A stretch of DNA of 6,142 nt from Coriobacteriaceae bacterium (GTDB taxonomy: Bacteria > Actinomycetota > Coriobacteriia > Coriobacteriales > Coriobacteriaceae): NCBI GenBank assembly GCA_902364645.1, contig CABJEP010000026.1, positions 1 to 6,142 of the forward strand. The letters are read 5' to 3'. A program made the translations under genes and the position numbers. Below the pieces are notes generated by a model. The model did not search any database, was not told the DNA's origin, and was given only the letters and a program-made list of their open reading frames with translations. Shown here one piece after another: positions 1 through 4,886 of this stretch; positions within the stretch are counted from its first letter, which is position 1, and every line of letters begins with the position of its first letter.

Positions 1-302
1 GAGGGGACCGCCGTGAGGTTGGTGAGGCGCCCGGCAGCGCGCTCCTCGTCCACGGCGAGCCCGCAGACGATGGCGGACATGAGCGGCATGAGGGCGCCGA
101 GGAACTGGGCGTAGGCGTCCGCGCCCAGCGCCGGGTCCCATCGGGTTACGGAGAAGTACTCGCCGCAGGCAAGACCGGCCGCCAGGCCGCAGGCGAGGTG
201 CACCGCCGCGAGCGGGGAGCGCGCCAGGCGCAGGGCCTCGGAGAGCAGGGCCCGCGGGAGAGTCATGCGCGGCGTCGGGTCGGAGAGTCGTGTCATGGCC
301 AT
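1..302 (-). CDS. lanG: Lantibiotic-immunity ABC-2 permease, LanG/MutG-like (partial, N-terminal part)
   Basis: This is the third gene of a leftward ABC transporter operon. The frame stays open to the window edge, so only about the first 100 residues are seen. The visible protein has a short polar N-terminus, a hydrophobic stretch around residues 30-46, the segment EYFSVTRWDP, then AYAQFLGALMPLMSAIVCGL and VDEERAAGRL. That arrangement, a membrane segment, a Trp-containing loop and a second membrane segment ending in an acidic E-E-R-x-A-G-R turn, is typical of MutG/MutE-type ABC-2 permeases that export or expel lantibiotics. The start at 302 shares one base with the upstream TGA (TGATG) and has AGGAG five bases upstream. 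An in-frame ATG at 296 with AGAGG eight bases upstream is equally possible, and a third lies at 266. The G rather than a second E assignment follows from gene order. Substrate is unknown. Confidence 0.72.
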   Translation of the reverse strand, partial: MAMTRLSDPTPRMTLPRALLSEALRLARSPLAAVHLACGLAAGLACGEYFSVTRWDPALGADAYAQFLGALMPLMSAIVCGLAVDEERAAGRLTNLTAVP

Positions 303-1072
303 CACCTCTCCTCGGAGCGCGCGAACCAGGCCGCGCCCGCCGCCGTGAGCGCGGCGAACGCGAGCGCGCAGACCGCAAGGCCCGCCAGCGTGAGCATGCC
401 GTCCGCCATGAGCGCCCCGCCGAGCGCCATGTCCGCCGCGAGCGGCTCGCCGCTCGGCAGCACGGGGATGAAGCTCGTGGGGATGACCATGTTCGCCGAC
501 GGCGGAAAGAGCTGCGGCAGCGGCACCAACGACCAGGCGAACCCACCTACGAGTTGCGCGGCGAGCGGGCAGAAGATGCCCGCGAGCATGCCGAGCCGCG
601 CCGTGAGGAAGAGCCCTGCGGGGATCATCCACGCCGCGGTCACCGTGTTGGCGAGCGCGCAGAGGAGCATCGTGAGCGTGCCCGCGGCCGTGAGACCCTG
701 CGAGGAGAACGCCGATCCCGCGAGGTAGATGCCGAAGACCACGAGGTTCGAGAGCGTGCAAAGAGCGAGGCACCAGAGCGCCTTAGCCCACCAGGCTCGC
801 CCGAGCGGGAAGCCCAGGCCCAGAAGCCCCCGCATCCGCGTGCGAGCGTCCGCCCGCGCGACGCACGCCACCACAAGCGATAGAGACACGGGCAGGAAGA
901 GCGCGTACCAGTAGTTCCACGCGCTAAAGATCTGCACGCCCCGGTAGGGCATCGCGCCGAGCAGCGGCATCGGCAGCGCCATGAGCACGGCCAGGCGAAC
1001 CGGTGCCGCGTGGCGCGACTTCAGGGCCTCGGCGCGCAGGCCCGCGAGCAGGCCGCCTTTCTCACCCGTCAT
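302..1072 (-). CDS. lanE: Lantibiotic-immunity ABC-2 permease, LanE/MutE/EpiE-like
   Basis: A 256-residue integral membrane protein, the usual size for LanE/MutE permeases (about 240-260). Six hydrophobic segments can be placed at roughly residues 25-42, 54-72, 96-120, 128-156, 160-185 and 225-250. Family-like features are the W-N-Y-W-Y-A-L-F-L-P turn into segment 2, the cytoplasmic R-x-D-x-R-x-R-M-R-G-L-L stretch after it, and the extracellular loop rich in proline ending in IPVLPSGEPL near residues 202-211. It should pair with the LanF ATPase and the following permease to expel an antimicrobial peptide from the membrane, protecting the cell. Its ATG overlaps the ATPase stop by four bases (ATGA, 1069-1072), with GGAGG seven bases upstream (complement of 1080-1084), so translation is probably coupled. 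GC content is high. A bacitracin- or cationic-peptide-type exporter cannot be excluded. Confidence 0.82.
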   Translation of the reverse strand: MTGEKGGLLAGLRAEALKSRHAAPVRLAVLMALPMPLLGAMPYRGVQIFSAWNYWYALFLPVSLSLVVACVARADARTRMRGLLGLGFPLGRAWWAKALWCLALCTLSNLVVFGIYLAGSAFSSQGLTAAGTLTMLLCALANTVTAAWMIPAGLFLTARLGMLAGIFCPLAAQLVGGFAWSLVPLPQLFPPSANMVIPTSFIPVLPSGEPLAADMALGGALMADGMLTLAGLAVCALAFAALTAAGAAWFARSEER

Positions 1073-1797
1073 GCCGCCACCTCCCCGCGCGCTCGTCGCC
1101 CTTCCCGGCAGAAGCTCATGAAGAGTTCCTCGAGGTCCTGTCCGGGACGAAGCGCATCCTCGTAGGCGAGGCGCCCCCCGCAGATGATGCCGATGGTGTC
1201 CGCCATCTGCTGCACCTCGGAGAGGATGTGGCTCGAGACGATCACCGTCGTACCCGCCGCCGCGAAGCCGCGGATCTGGTCGCGCAGCTCCTCGATGCCG
1301 ATGGGGTCGAGGCCGTTGGTGGGCTCGTCGAGCACGAGCAGGCGTGGCCGGGCGATCAGCGCCAGTGCGAGCCCCAGGCGCTGCCGCATGCCCATCGAGA
1401 AGCGCCCGGCGCGCTTCTTCCCGGTGTCCGCGAGGTCCACGGCGGCGAGCACCTCATCTATGCGGCTCTCGGGAAGGCCCAGCAGCGTGGTGCGCACGCG
1501 CAGGTTCTCTCGCGCGGTGAGGTTGGGGTAGAGCGGCGCCTCCTCGATGAGGCTGCCGATTGCGTAGAGGTCCTCGCGGCGCCAGGCGTGCCCGGCAAAG
1601 AGGATCTCCCCGGCCGTCGGCCGCAGCATCCCGCAGATCATCTTGAGCGTTGTCGACTTGCCGGCGCCGTTGGGACCGAGCAGCCCGTACACCTCGCCCT
1701 CGCGGATATGAAGGCTCACATCGGCCACGGCGTCCTGCGCCTGGTCGCCGCGGCCGAAGCGCTTGGTGAGCCCACGCGTCTCGAGCATGTAACCCAT
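1069..1797 (-). CDS. lanF: Lantibiotic-immunity ABC transporter ATPase, LanF/MutF-like
   Basis: A 242-residue cytoplasmic ATPase, first gene of the leftward operon. Walker A GPNGAGKST is at residues 41-49, the signature FSMGMRQRL at 133-141, Walker B LLVLDEP with catalytic E158 at 153-159, the D-loop GLDP at 162-165, and switch histidine H190 in VSSHIL. Where most ABC ATPases have the Q-loop glutamine this one reads SLIEEAPLYPNLT (82-94). A glutamate there is the E-loop known from lantibiotic-immunity LanF proteins such as NukF, and it separates this gene from generic CcmA-type exporters. The C-terminal DLEELFMSF is also usual. The ATG at 1797 is preceded by AAAGGA (complement of about 1806-1811) at good spacing. 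The later in-frame ATG (codon 4) lies too far from that site. No lanthipeptide precursor, synthetase or two-component system lies in the window, so this may be stand-alone immunity or resistance. Confidence 0.9.
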   Translation of the reverse strand: MGYMLETRGLTKRFGRGDQAQDAVADVSLHIREGEVYGLLGPNGAGKSTTLKMICGMLRPTAGEILFAGHAWRREDLYAIGSLIEEAPLYPNLTARENLRVRTTLLGLPESRIDEVLAAVDLADTGKKRAGRFSMGMRQRLGLALALIARPRLLVLDEPTNGLDPIGIEELRDQIRGFAAAGTTVIVSSHILSEVQQMADTIGIICGGRLAYEDALRPGQDLEELFMSFCREGRRARGEVAA

Positions 1798-1865
1798 GGG
1801 TTTATCCTTTCTCTTCCGGGAGCGCGGGCCGAGTCACCGTGCCCGCGCGCCTTACCTTTCGGGTT

Positions 1866-1930
1866 CACCATCCATGGTGGGGCGCGTTTCTAACGAAGCC
1901 GTAACGGCCGTTGGGCTCTTTTGGCGCCAA
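1866..1930. repeat. Cluster of short palindromes in the leader of the transporter operon
   Basis: Three dyads lie within 65 bp upstream of the ATPase gene: CACCAT/ATGGTG with a 2-bp spacer (1866-1879), the perfect palindrome AACGGCCGTT (1903-1912), and the perfect palindrome TTGGCGCCAA (1921-1930). The centres of the last two are 18 bp apart. They could be operator sites or leader secondary structure for the leftward operon. GC-rich DNA also yields short palindromes by chance, so function is unproven. Confidence 0.35.
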
Positions 1931-1947
1931 CCCTTCTCGACCCGCAC

Positions 1948-1975
1948 ATCATGATTAATTTGCTTAAGGCAACAA
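1948..1975 (-). promoter_or_regulatory. Weak candidate promoter for the leftward transporter operon
   Basis: Read on the minus strand, TTGTTG (complement of 1970-1975, 3 of 6 to TTGACA) is followed after 16 bp by CATGAT (complement of 1948-1953, 4 of 6 to TATAAT). It lies in the AT-rich part of the divergent region. It would give a leader of roughly 140 bases that carries the palindrome cluster. The match is poor and other positions are possible. Confidence 0.27.
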
Positions 1976-2008
1976 CTTTCCCGATCGATGTAATCACCGA
2001 ATCAAAAC

Positions 2009-2065
2009 GTGTACATCAGCCATCAAAGATGCCGAAAAATGTCATATTTGGAGGCTGATGTACAC
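2009..2065. repeat. Perfect 13-bp inverted repeat with partly self-complementary 31-bp interior
   Basis: GTGTACATCAGCC at 2009-2021 is repeated in exact inverse orientation as GGCTGATGTACAC at 2053-2065. The interior also pairs partially: 2024-2027 with 2047-2050, and 2029-2031 with 2043-2045. An RNA or a cruciform could therefore form one long interrupted hairpin with an A-rich loop near 2035-2039. Each arm contains the self-complementary hexamer TGTACA, starting 49 bp apart. No U-rich tract follows the right arm, so it is not a normal rightward terminator. On the opposite strand the structure is followed by GTTTTGATT, a weak T-run. It may be a pair of regulator sites or a small MITE-like hairpin. 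No flanking target duplication is visible. Confidence 0.6.
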
Positions 2066-2128
2066 AAATGCAGAATCCCGCACAACCCAGTAGCATCCTC
2101 CATATGTCTGGACTCTCTATGCATACGC

Positions 2129-2157
2129 TGGATAGACATCGCCGGAACGGGTATAGT
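2129..2157 (+). promoter_or_regulatory. Promoter for the pgsA-like gene
   Basis: TGGATA at 2129-2134 (4 of 6 to TTGACA) and TATAGT at 2152-2157 (5 of 6 to TATAAT) are separated by 17 bp. The predicted transcript starts near 2163-2165, giving a leader of about 30 bases before the GTG at 2194. The promoter lies downstream of the in-frame ATG at 2068, which argues against that longer start. Confidence 0.55.
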
Positions 2158-2182
2158 ATCGAAAGTTTTGTCGTTAACCAGC

Positions 2183-2189
2183 GGGGGAG
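2183..2189 (+). promoter_or_regulatory. Ribosome binding site that sets the GTG start of the pgsA-like gene
   Basis: GGGGGAG lies four bases before GTG 2194. No comparable purine-rich site precedes the in-frame ATG at 2068 or the ATG codons between. The spacing is slightly short but acceptable. It supports the 234-residue product. Confidence 0.6.
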
Positions 2190-2193
2190 TCCT

Positions 2194-2898
2194 GTGGGCA
2201 TCAAAAAGAAGATCAAAAAGGAGCTTATCGGCACTTCCGATTACCCGTCGAATAAGATCTTTACGATCTCCAATTTCATCACCTTTACGCGCCTGATCCT
2301 CACCCTGGTATTTCTGTACCTGTTTGTGACGGATAACAACCGCGTCATCGCCATCGTTATCTACGCCGTTGCCGCCTCTACCGACTGGATGGACGGTCAG
2401 ATCGCCCGCATGACCAAGACGGTCTCGTGGCTCGGCAAGGTCATGGATCCCATCTGCGACCGTGCGCTGCTGTTCACCGGCGTACTTGGGCTGGTGGTCC
2501 GCGGAGAGCTGCCCATCTGGGTCTGCGTGCTCATTATTGGCCGCGACATCTATCTGGGCATCGGCACGCTTATCGTGCGTCATTATCACCGTCGCCCCAT
2601 CGATGTCGTCTTTCCCGGAAAGATTGCCACTGCACTGCTCATGACCGGCTTCTCGCTCATGCTGCTCGGGTTCCCCGTTATTGACGGCCTGCATCTTTTA
2701 CCTTCAACCCTTACGGCCTTCCCGGGCCTCAACGGAAGCTCGGTGCCCCTCGGCATCTTCTTTGTGTACGGCGGCGTGATCTTCTCCATGCTCACGGCTG
2801 TCATCTATTCCATTAAGGGCGGAGTGGCCATTAAACAGGCTCTCGCGCATCCCGAGGACGAGGACATCGACTTTCTGAACCCTGAAATCGAAGACTGA
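2194..2898 (+). CDS. pgsA: CDP-alcohol phosphatidyltransferase, PgsA-like
   Basis: A 234-residue membrane enzyme with the complete CDP-alcohol phosphotransferase motif D-x2-D-G-x2-A-R-x8-G-x3-D-x3-D at residues 64-89 (D64, D67, G68, A71, R72, G81, D85, D89). All metal- and CDP-binding positions are kept. Ahead of it, the ISNFITFTRL segment (25-34) resembles the start of phosphatidylglycerolphosphate synthases. Further hydrophobic segments lie near 35-46, 51-63, 91-102, 106-127, 144-162 and 187-207, and GKIATAL (142-148) is also PgsA-like. The likely reaction joins CDP-diacylglycerol and glycerol-3-phosphate to phosphatidylglycerol phosphate. Specificity for another alcohol, such as inositol phosphate, cannot be ruled out from the motif alone. 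The C-terminus is an acidic tail. GTG 2194 is chosen over ATG 2068 (42 residues longer) because a promoter and a ribosome site lie between them. The gene heads the rightward block. Confidence 0.85.
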   Translation: MGIKKKIKKELIGTSDYPSNKIFTISNFITFTRLILTLVFLYLFVTDNNRVIAIVIYAVAASTDWMDGQIARMTKTVSWLGKVMDPICDRALLFTGVLGLVVRGELPIWVCVLIIGRDIYLGIGTLIVRHYHRRPIDVVFPGKIATALLMTGFSLMLLGFPVIDGLHLLPSTLTAFPGLNGSSVPLGIFFVYGGVIFSMLTAVIYSIKGGVAIKQALAHPEDEDIDFLNPEIED

Positions 2899-2908
2899 TT
2901 CGTTGGGG

Positions 2909-2914
2909 TATGAT
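2909..2914 (+). promoter_or_regulatory. Possible -10 element upstream of the garA-like gene
   Basis: TATGAT (5 of 6 to TATAAT), preceded by GGGG, lies 50 bp before ATG 2965, in the 66-bp gap after the pgsA-like stop. No good -35 hexamer sits 16-19 bp upstream. The garA-ftsR pair may therefore have its own weak or activator-dependent promoter as well as read-through. Confidence 0.3.
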
Positions 2915-2964
2915 TACGTACGGTTCATTATTTGCGGCACGTCCGCGATAAGTTAGGGGTTGTC

Positions 2965-3399
2965 ATGGACAACATGGTTAACAATATGCCTCAGAATGAT
3001 AAGACTGCTGACGCTACCTGCGTATTCCGCGTGCCTTCAAGCGACGTCACCGTTCCCGACCTCATGGCCAACGTGCGCATCACCGCACCCGTTCTGTCCA
3101 TCGTCAAGGGTCCGCAGACTGGTGCCGCCTTTGAGCTCGAGGACGACGTGACCACCATCGGCCGCGATCCTGCGAACGGCATCTTCCTCAATGACATGAC
3201 CGTTTCGCGTAGCCACGCGCGCATTATTCGCGAGGGCCTCGGCGCTCGCATTGAGGACCTGGGCTCGCTCAATGGCACCTGGGTCGACGGCGCCATTGTC
3301 AACGCGGCCCCGCTGCACGATGGTTCTTCCGTCCAGATCGGTACGTTTACGCTCATCTACCACGAGAGCACGCCGGAGCGCATCGAAACCGGTGAGTAG
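2965..3399 (+). CDS. garA: GarA/OdhI-like FHA-domain regulator
   Basis: A 144-residue cytoplasmic protein built like GarA (mycobacteria) and OdhI (Corynebacterium). The short N-terminal tail carries DATCVFR (16-22), which lines up with the kinase-target motif ETTSVFR, followed by a linker and one FHA domain (about 43-137). The phosphothreonine-binding residues are present: G66-R67, S81-R82-S83-H84 and S101-x-N103-G104-T105. In the known proteins the unphosphorylated form binds and inhibits 2-oxoglutarate dehydrogenase and modulates glutamate enzymes. Phosphorylation by a PknB/PknG-type kinase folds the tail back onto the FHA domain and switches it off. Here only one threonine (T18) remains, at the second, PknB-type position; the first is alanine. 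ATG 2965 is chosen because AGGGG lies five bases upstream; a TTG start at 2932 has none. It is 3 bp ahead of the MerR gene. Enzyme targets in this organism are unknown. Confidence 0.83.
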   Translation: MDNMVNNMPQNDKTADATCVFRVPSSDVTVPDLMANVRITAPVLSIVKGPQTGAAFELEDDVTTIGRDPANGIFLNDMTVSRSHARIIREGLGARIEDLGSLNGTWVDGAIVNAAPLHDGSSVQIGTFTLIYHESTPERIETGE

Positions 3400-3402
3400 G
3401 GC

Positions 3403-4287
3403 ATGGCCGAACGCAACTATCTGAGTATCGGCCAAGTCGTCAATCTACTTCGAGGCGCATACCCCGATCTATCGAACTCAAAAATTAGATTTCTAGAAGA
3501 TGAGGGGCTCATCACCCCTCATCGAACGCCTAAGGGGTATCGCCAGTACTCCAAGGAAGACGTTGACCGTCTCGAGGTCATCCTGCACCTGCAGAAGACC
3601 CGCTACATGCCGCTCAACGTCATTAAGCAGCGCTTGGAAAACGCAACGGACCTGTCCACTTTGGCTTACGAGGTGGGTCTTCTGTCCGATGTTCCGCTTA
3701 AGACGGAGCCCAAGGAGACCAAGCAAAAGCTGCACCCCATCGAGACGATCCCCGACATGCTCGGTGTTGAGATTTCGTTTATCCGCTCCCTTGCCGAGAA
3801 CGATCTTATCCGCATCATCAAGAGCCCGCAGAACCGAGAGCTCGTCGATGGCAGAGATTTCCCGATTATCCGCTACTGCTCGGAGCTGTCGCGCTTCCAC
3901 ATTGAGCCGCGCAACCTGCGTCAGTACGTATCGTCGGCAAACCGCGAGTCTTCGATGTTTGAGCAGGTTCTCGTGAGCATGCTCGGCATGGATACCTCTG
4001 ATGATGAGCGCGACGCCAAGCTCGAGCGCGCTTTTAAGAAGCTGCACGACCTCACCGAGGGTGTGCATACCGCGCTCCTTAAGAACCGTGTCTTTGAGTC
4101 GCTCAACGCCGTGGTCGAGGACGCCGACATTGATGCACTCGATGAGGAGATTGCACGTTCCGAATCCACCAAGGCTAAAAGCGATGGGGCAAGCGTCCCC
4201 GCGGTTGCCGCGCACGAGGAGTCGCTCGTGCAACCGTCCAAGGTCGTCGTCCCCTCGCATAACCCGTCTGCTAACACGGGTAAATAA
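3403..4287 (+). CDS. ftsR: FtsR-like MerR-family transcriptional regulator
   Basis: A 294-residue DNA-binding protein. The N-terminal MerR winged helix covers about residues 6-80 and includes LSIGQVVNLL, SKIRFLEDEGLITPHR (26-41), the wing GYRQYS (45-50) and YMPLNVIKQRLE (68-79). The C-terminal half has no metal-binding cysteine cluster or multidrug-binding domain. Instead it has a second helical region with HIEPRNLRQY (166-175) and a closing helix around LLKNRVF (about 225-231). This layout matches Rv1828 of M. tuberculosis and FtsR (Cg1631) of C. glutamicum, which activates ftsZ; as in those genomes, it directly follows garA/odhI. Direct control of ftsZ here is inferred from homology recalled from memory. 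The last ~45 residues are low-complexity Ser/Ala/Val/Pro. The start is three bases after the garA stop, with GGTGAG six bases upstream inside that gene, suggesting coupled translation. Confidence 0.83.
   Translation: MAERNYLSIGQVVNLLRGAYPDLSNSKIRFLEDEGLITPHRTPKGYRQYSKEDVDRLEVILHLQKTRYMPLNVIKQRLENATDLSTLAYEVGLLSDVPLKTEPKETKQKLHPIETIPDMLGVEISFIRSLAENDLIRIIKSPQNRELVDGRDFPIIRYCSELSRFHIEPRNLRQYVSSANRESSMFEQVLVSMLGMDTSDDERDAKLERAFKKLHDLTEGVHTALLKNRVFESLNAVVEDADIDALDEEIARSESTKAKSDGASVPAVAAHEESLVQPSKVVVPSHNPSANTGK
3499..3523 (+). repeat. 9-bp hairpin inside the ftsR wing region, with an alternative pairing
   Basis: GATGAGGGG (3499-3507) and CCCCTCATC (3515-3523) are perfectly complementary around a 7-base loop. 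The same CCCCT (3515-3519) can instead pair with AGGGG at 3533-3537, so two mutually exclusive hairpins are possible. The perfect palindrome TTCTAGAA (3491-3498) abuts the first arm, within an AT-rich run with codons AGA and CTA that look uncommon here. No T-run follows, so it is not a plain terminator. It may be chance in coding DNA. Confidence 0.45.
4262..4281 (+). repeat. Short hairpin at the 3' end of ftsR, before apt
   Basis: ACCCGT (4262-4267) and ACGGGT (4276-4281) form a 6-bp stem with an 8-base loop ending just before the ftsR stop. AAATAAT follows instead of a T-run, so a rightward terminator is unlikely. It could be a weak processing or pause site between ftsR and apt. Confidence 0.3.
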
Positions 4288-4311
4288 TCGCCGTCCACCC
4301 GGCAATCCATG

Positions 4312-4316
4312 AAAGG
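4312..4316 (+). promoter_or_regulatory. Ribosome binding site that sets the apt start
   Basis: AAAGG lies seven bases before ATG 4324. The in-frame ATG at 4309 overlaps this region and has no purine-rich site of its own at correct distance, so the shorter 176-residue protein is preferred. Confidence 0.6.
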
Positions 4317-4323
4317 TCACGCC

Positions 4324-4854
4324 ATGTACGACTTCGAATCTCATATCGTCGATATCCCCGACTATCCCGAGCCCGGAGTCGTCTTTAAGGACATCACACC
4401 GCTCTTTGGCAATCCCGAGGCCCTGAGGGCCATGGTGGATGCCCTTGCCGAGCATTTTGCCGATATGGGCATTACCAAGGTCGTAGGACCCGAGGCCCGC
4501 GGCTTTATGGTCGGTGTGCCCGTGGCCGTCGCCCTAGGTGCCGGCTTTGTACCCGCACGTAAGCCCGGCAAACTGCCGCGCAAGACGATAAGCGAGAGCT
4601 ACGAGCTCGAGTATGGAACGGATTCTATCGAGATTCACGCCGATGCCATCAGCTCTAAAGATACCGTGTTGATTCTGGACGACTTGGTCGCGACGGGCGG
4701 AACCGTCGAGGCAACAGGTAAACTGGTGCGTGATATGGGCGCAAAGCTTGTGGGCTACGGTTGTATCCTTGAGCTTGCGTTTCTCAACCCGCGCAAGAAG
4801 CTCACGCCGACTGACGACGATGTTGAGCTCTTTAGCCTGGTGACGGTGGACTAG
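4324..4854 (+). CDS. apt: Adenine phosphoribosyltransferase
   Basis: A 176-residue cytoplasmic enzyme of purine salvage that makes AMP and pyrophosphate from adenine and PRPP. Its length is usual for bacterial Apt (about 170-183). Visible landmarks in order are IVDIPDYPEPGVVFKDITPL (8-27), the GPEARGF block (55-61), VPARKPGKLPRKT (76-88) forming the flexible loop region, and the PRPP-binding motif VLILDDLVATGGT (115-127) with adjacent aspartates D119 and D120. All segments expected of a functional enzyme are present, with no frameshift. It starts 36 bases after the ftsR stop with no terminator between and is followed 32 bases later by the hydrolase gene, so it is probably an operon member. 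In many other bacteria apt sits beside relA. Its place beside ftsR here may be a lineage habit rather than a functional link. Confidence 0.95.
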   Translation: MYDFESHIVDIPDYPEPGVVFKDITPLFGNPEALRAMVDALAEHFADMGITKVVGPEARGFMVGVPVAVALGAGFVPARKPGKLPRKTISESYELEYGTDSIEIHADAISSKDTVLILDDLVATGGTVEATGKLVRDMGAKLVGYGCILELAFLNPRKKLTPTDDDVELFSLVTVD

Positions 4855-4886
4855 CCGTTACCCTTAGTTACTGGAAAGGAAGCTAC

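Larger units (their letters stand above)
1798..2193. other. Divergent intergenic region between the transporter operon and the pgsA block
   Basis: These 396 bases separate two divergent operons. The left part (to about 1930) is GC-rich and carries several short palindromes. The right part (about 1940-2070) is AT-rich and carries a candidate leftward promoter and a perfect 13-bp inverted repeat. The stretch 2129-2193 carries the rightward promoter and ribosome site of the pgsA-like gene. No convincing protein-coding frame is seen: open frames crossing 2009-2296 on either strand run through the inverted repeat, lack ribosome sites and overlap the pgsA start. No tRNA, riboswitch or insertion-sequence signature was recognised. 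Confidence 0.7.

Noticed and set aside
1003..1893. A 296-codon plus-strand open frame opposite the ABC ATPase
   Set aside because: It is the high-GC shadow of the ATPase and the permease start; its translation is low-complexity and family-free, while the minus strand carries complete Walker motifs.
1895..1922. Rightward terminator-like structure (AGCC...GGCT followed by CTCTTTT)
   Set aside because: The stem needs a bulge and a wobble pair, and no plus-strand gene lies upstream to be terminated. It is better explained as part of the palindrome cluster.
2009..2065. The 13-bp inverted repeat as an intrinsic terminator
   Set aside because: The loop is long, the stem is only moderately GC-rich and no U-tract follows on the plus strand; only a four-base T-run follows on the minus strand.
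2068..2193. N-terminal extension of the pgsA-like protein from ATG 2068
   Set aside because: The extra 42 residues do not look like a PgsA N-terminus, the ATG has no ribosome site and abuts the inverted repeat, and a good promoter and ribosome site lie between it and GTG 2194.
2932..2964. TTG start for the FHA protein
   Set aside because: No ribosome site precedes it, while ATG 2965 has AGGGG five bases upstream and gives a GarA-like tail length.
3493..4455. A 320-codon open frame on the minus strand
   Set aside because: It lies antisense to the whole ftsR gene and the start of apt, shows no recognisable domain and has the composition expected of a shadow frame. The plus-strand genes match known families along their full length.
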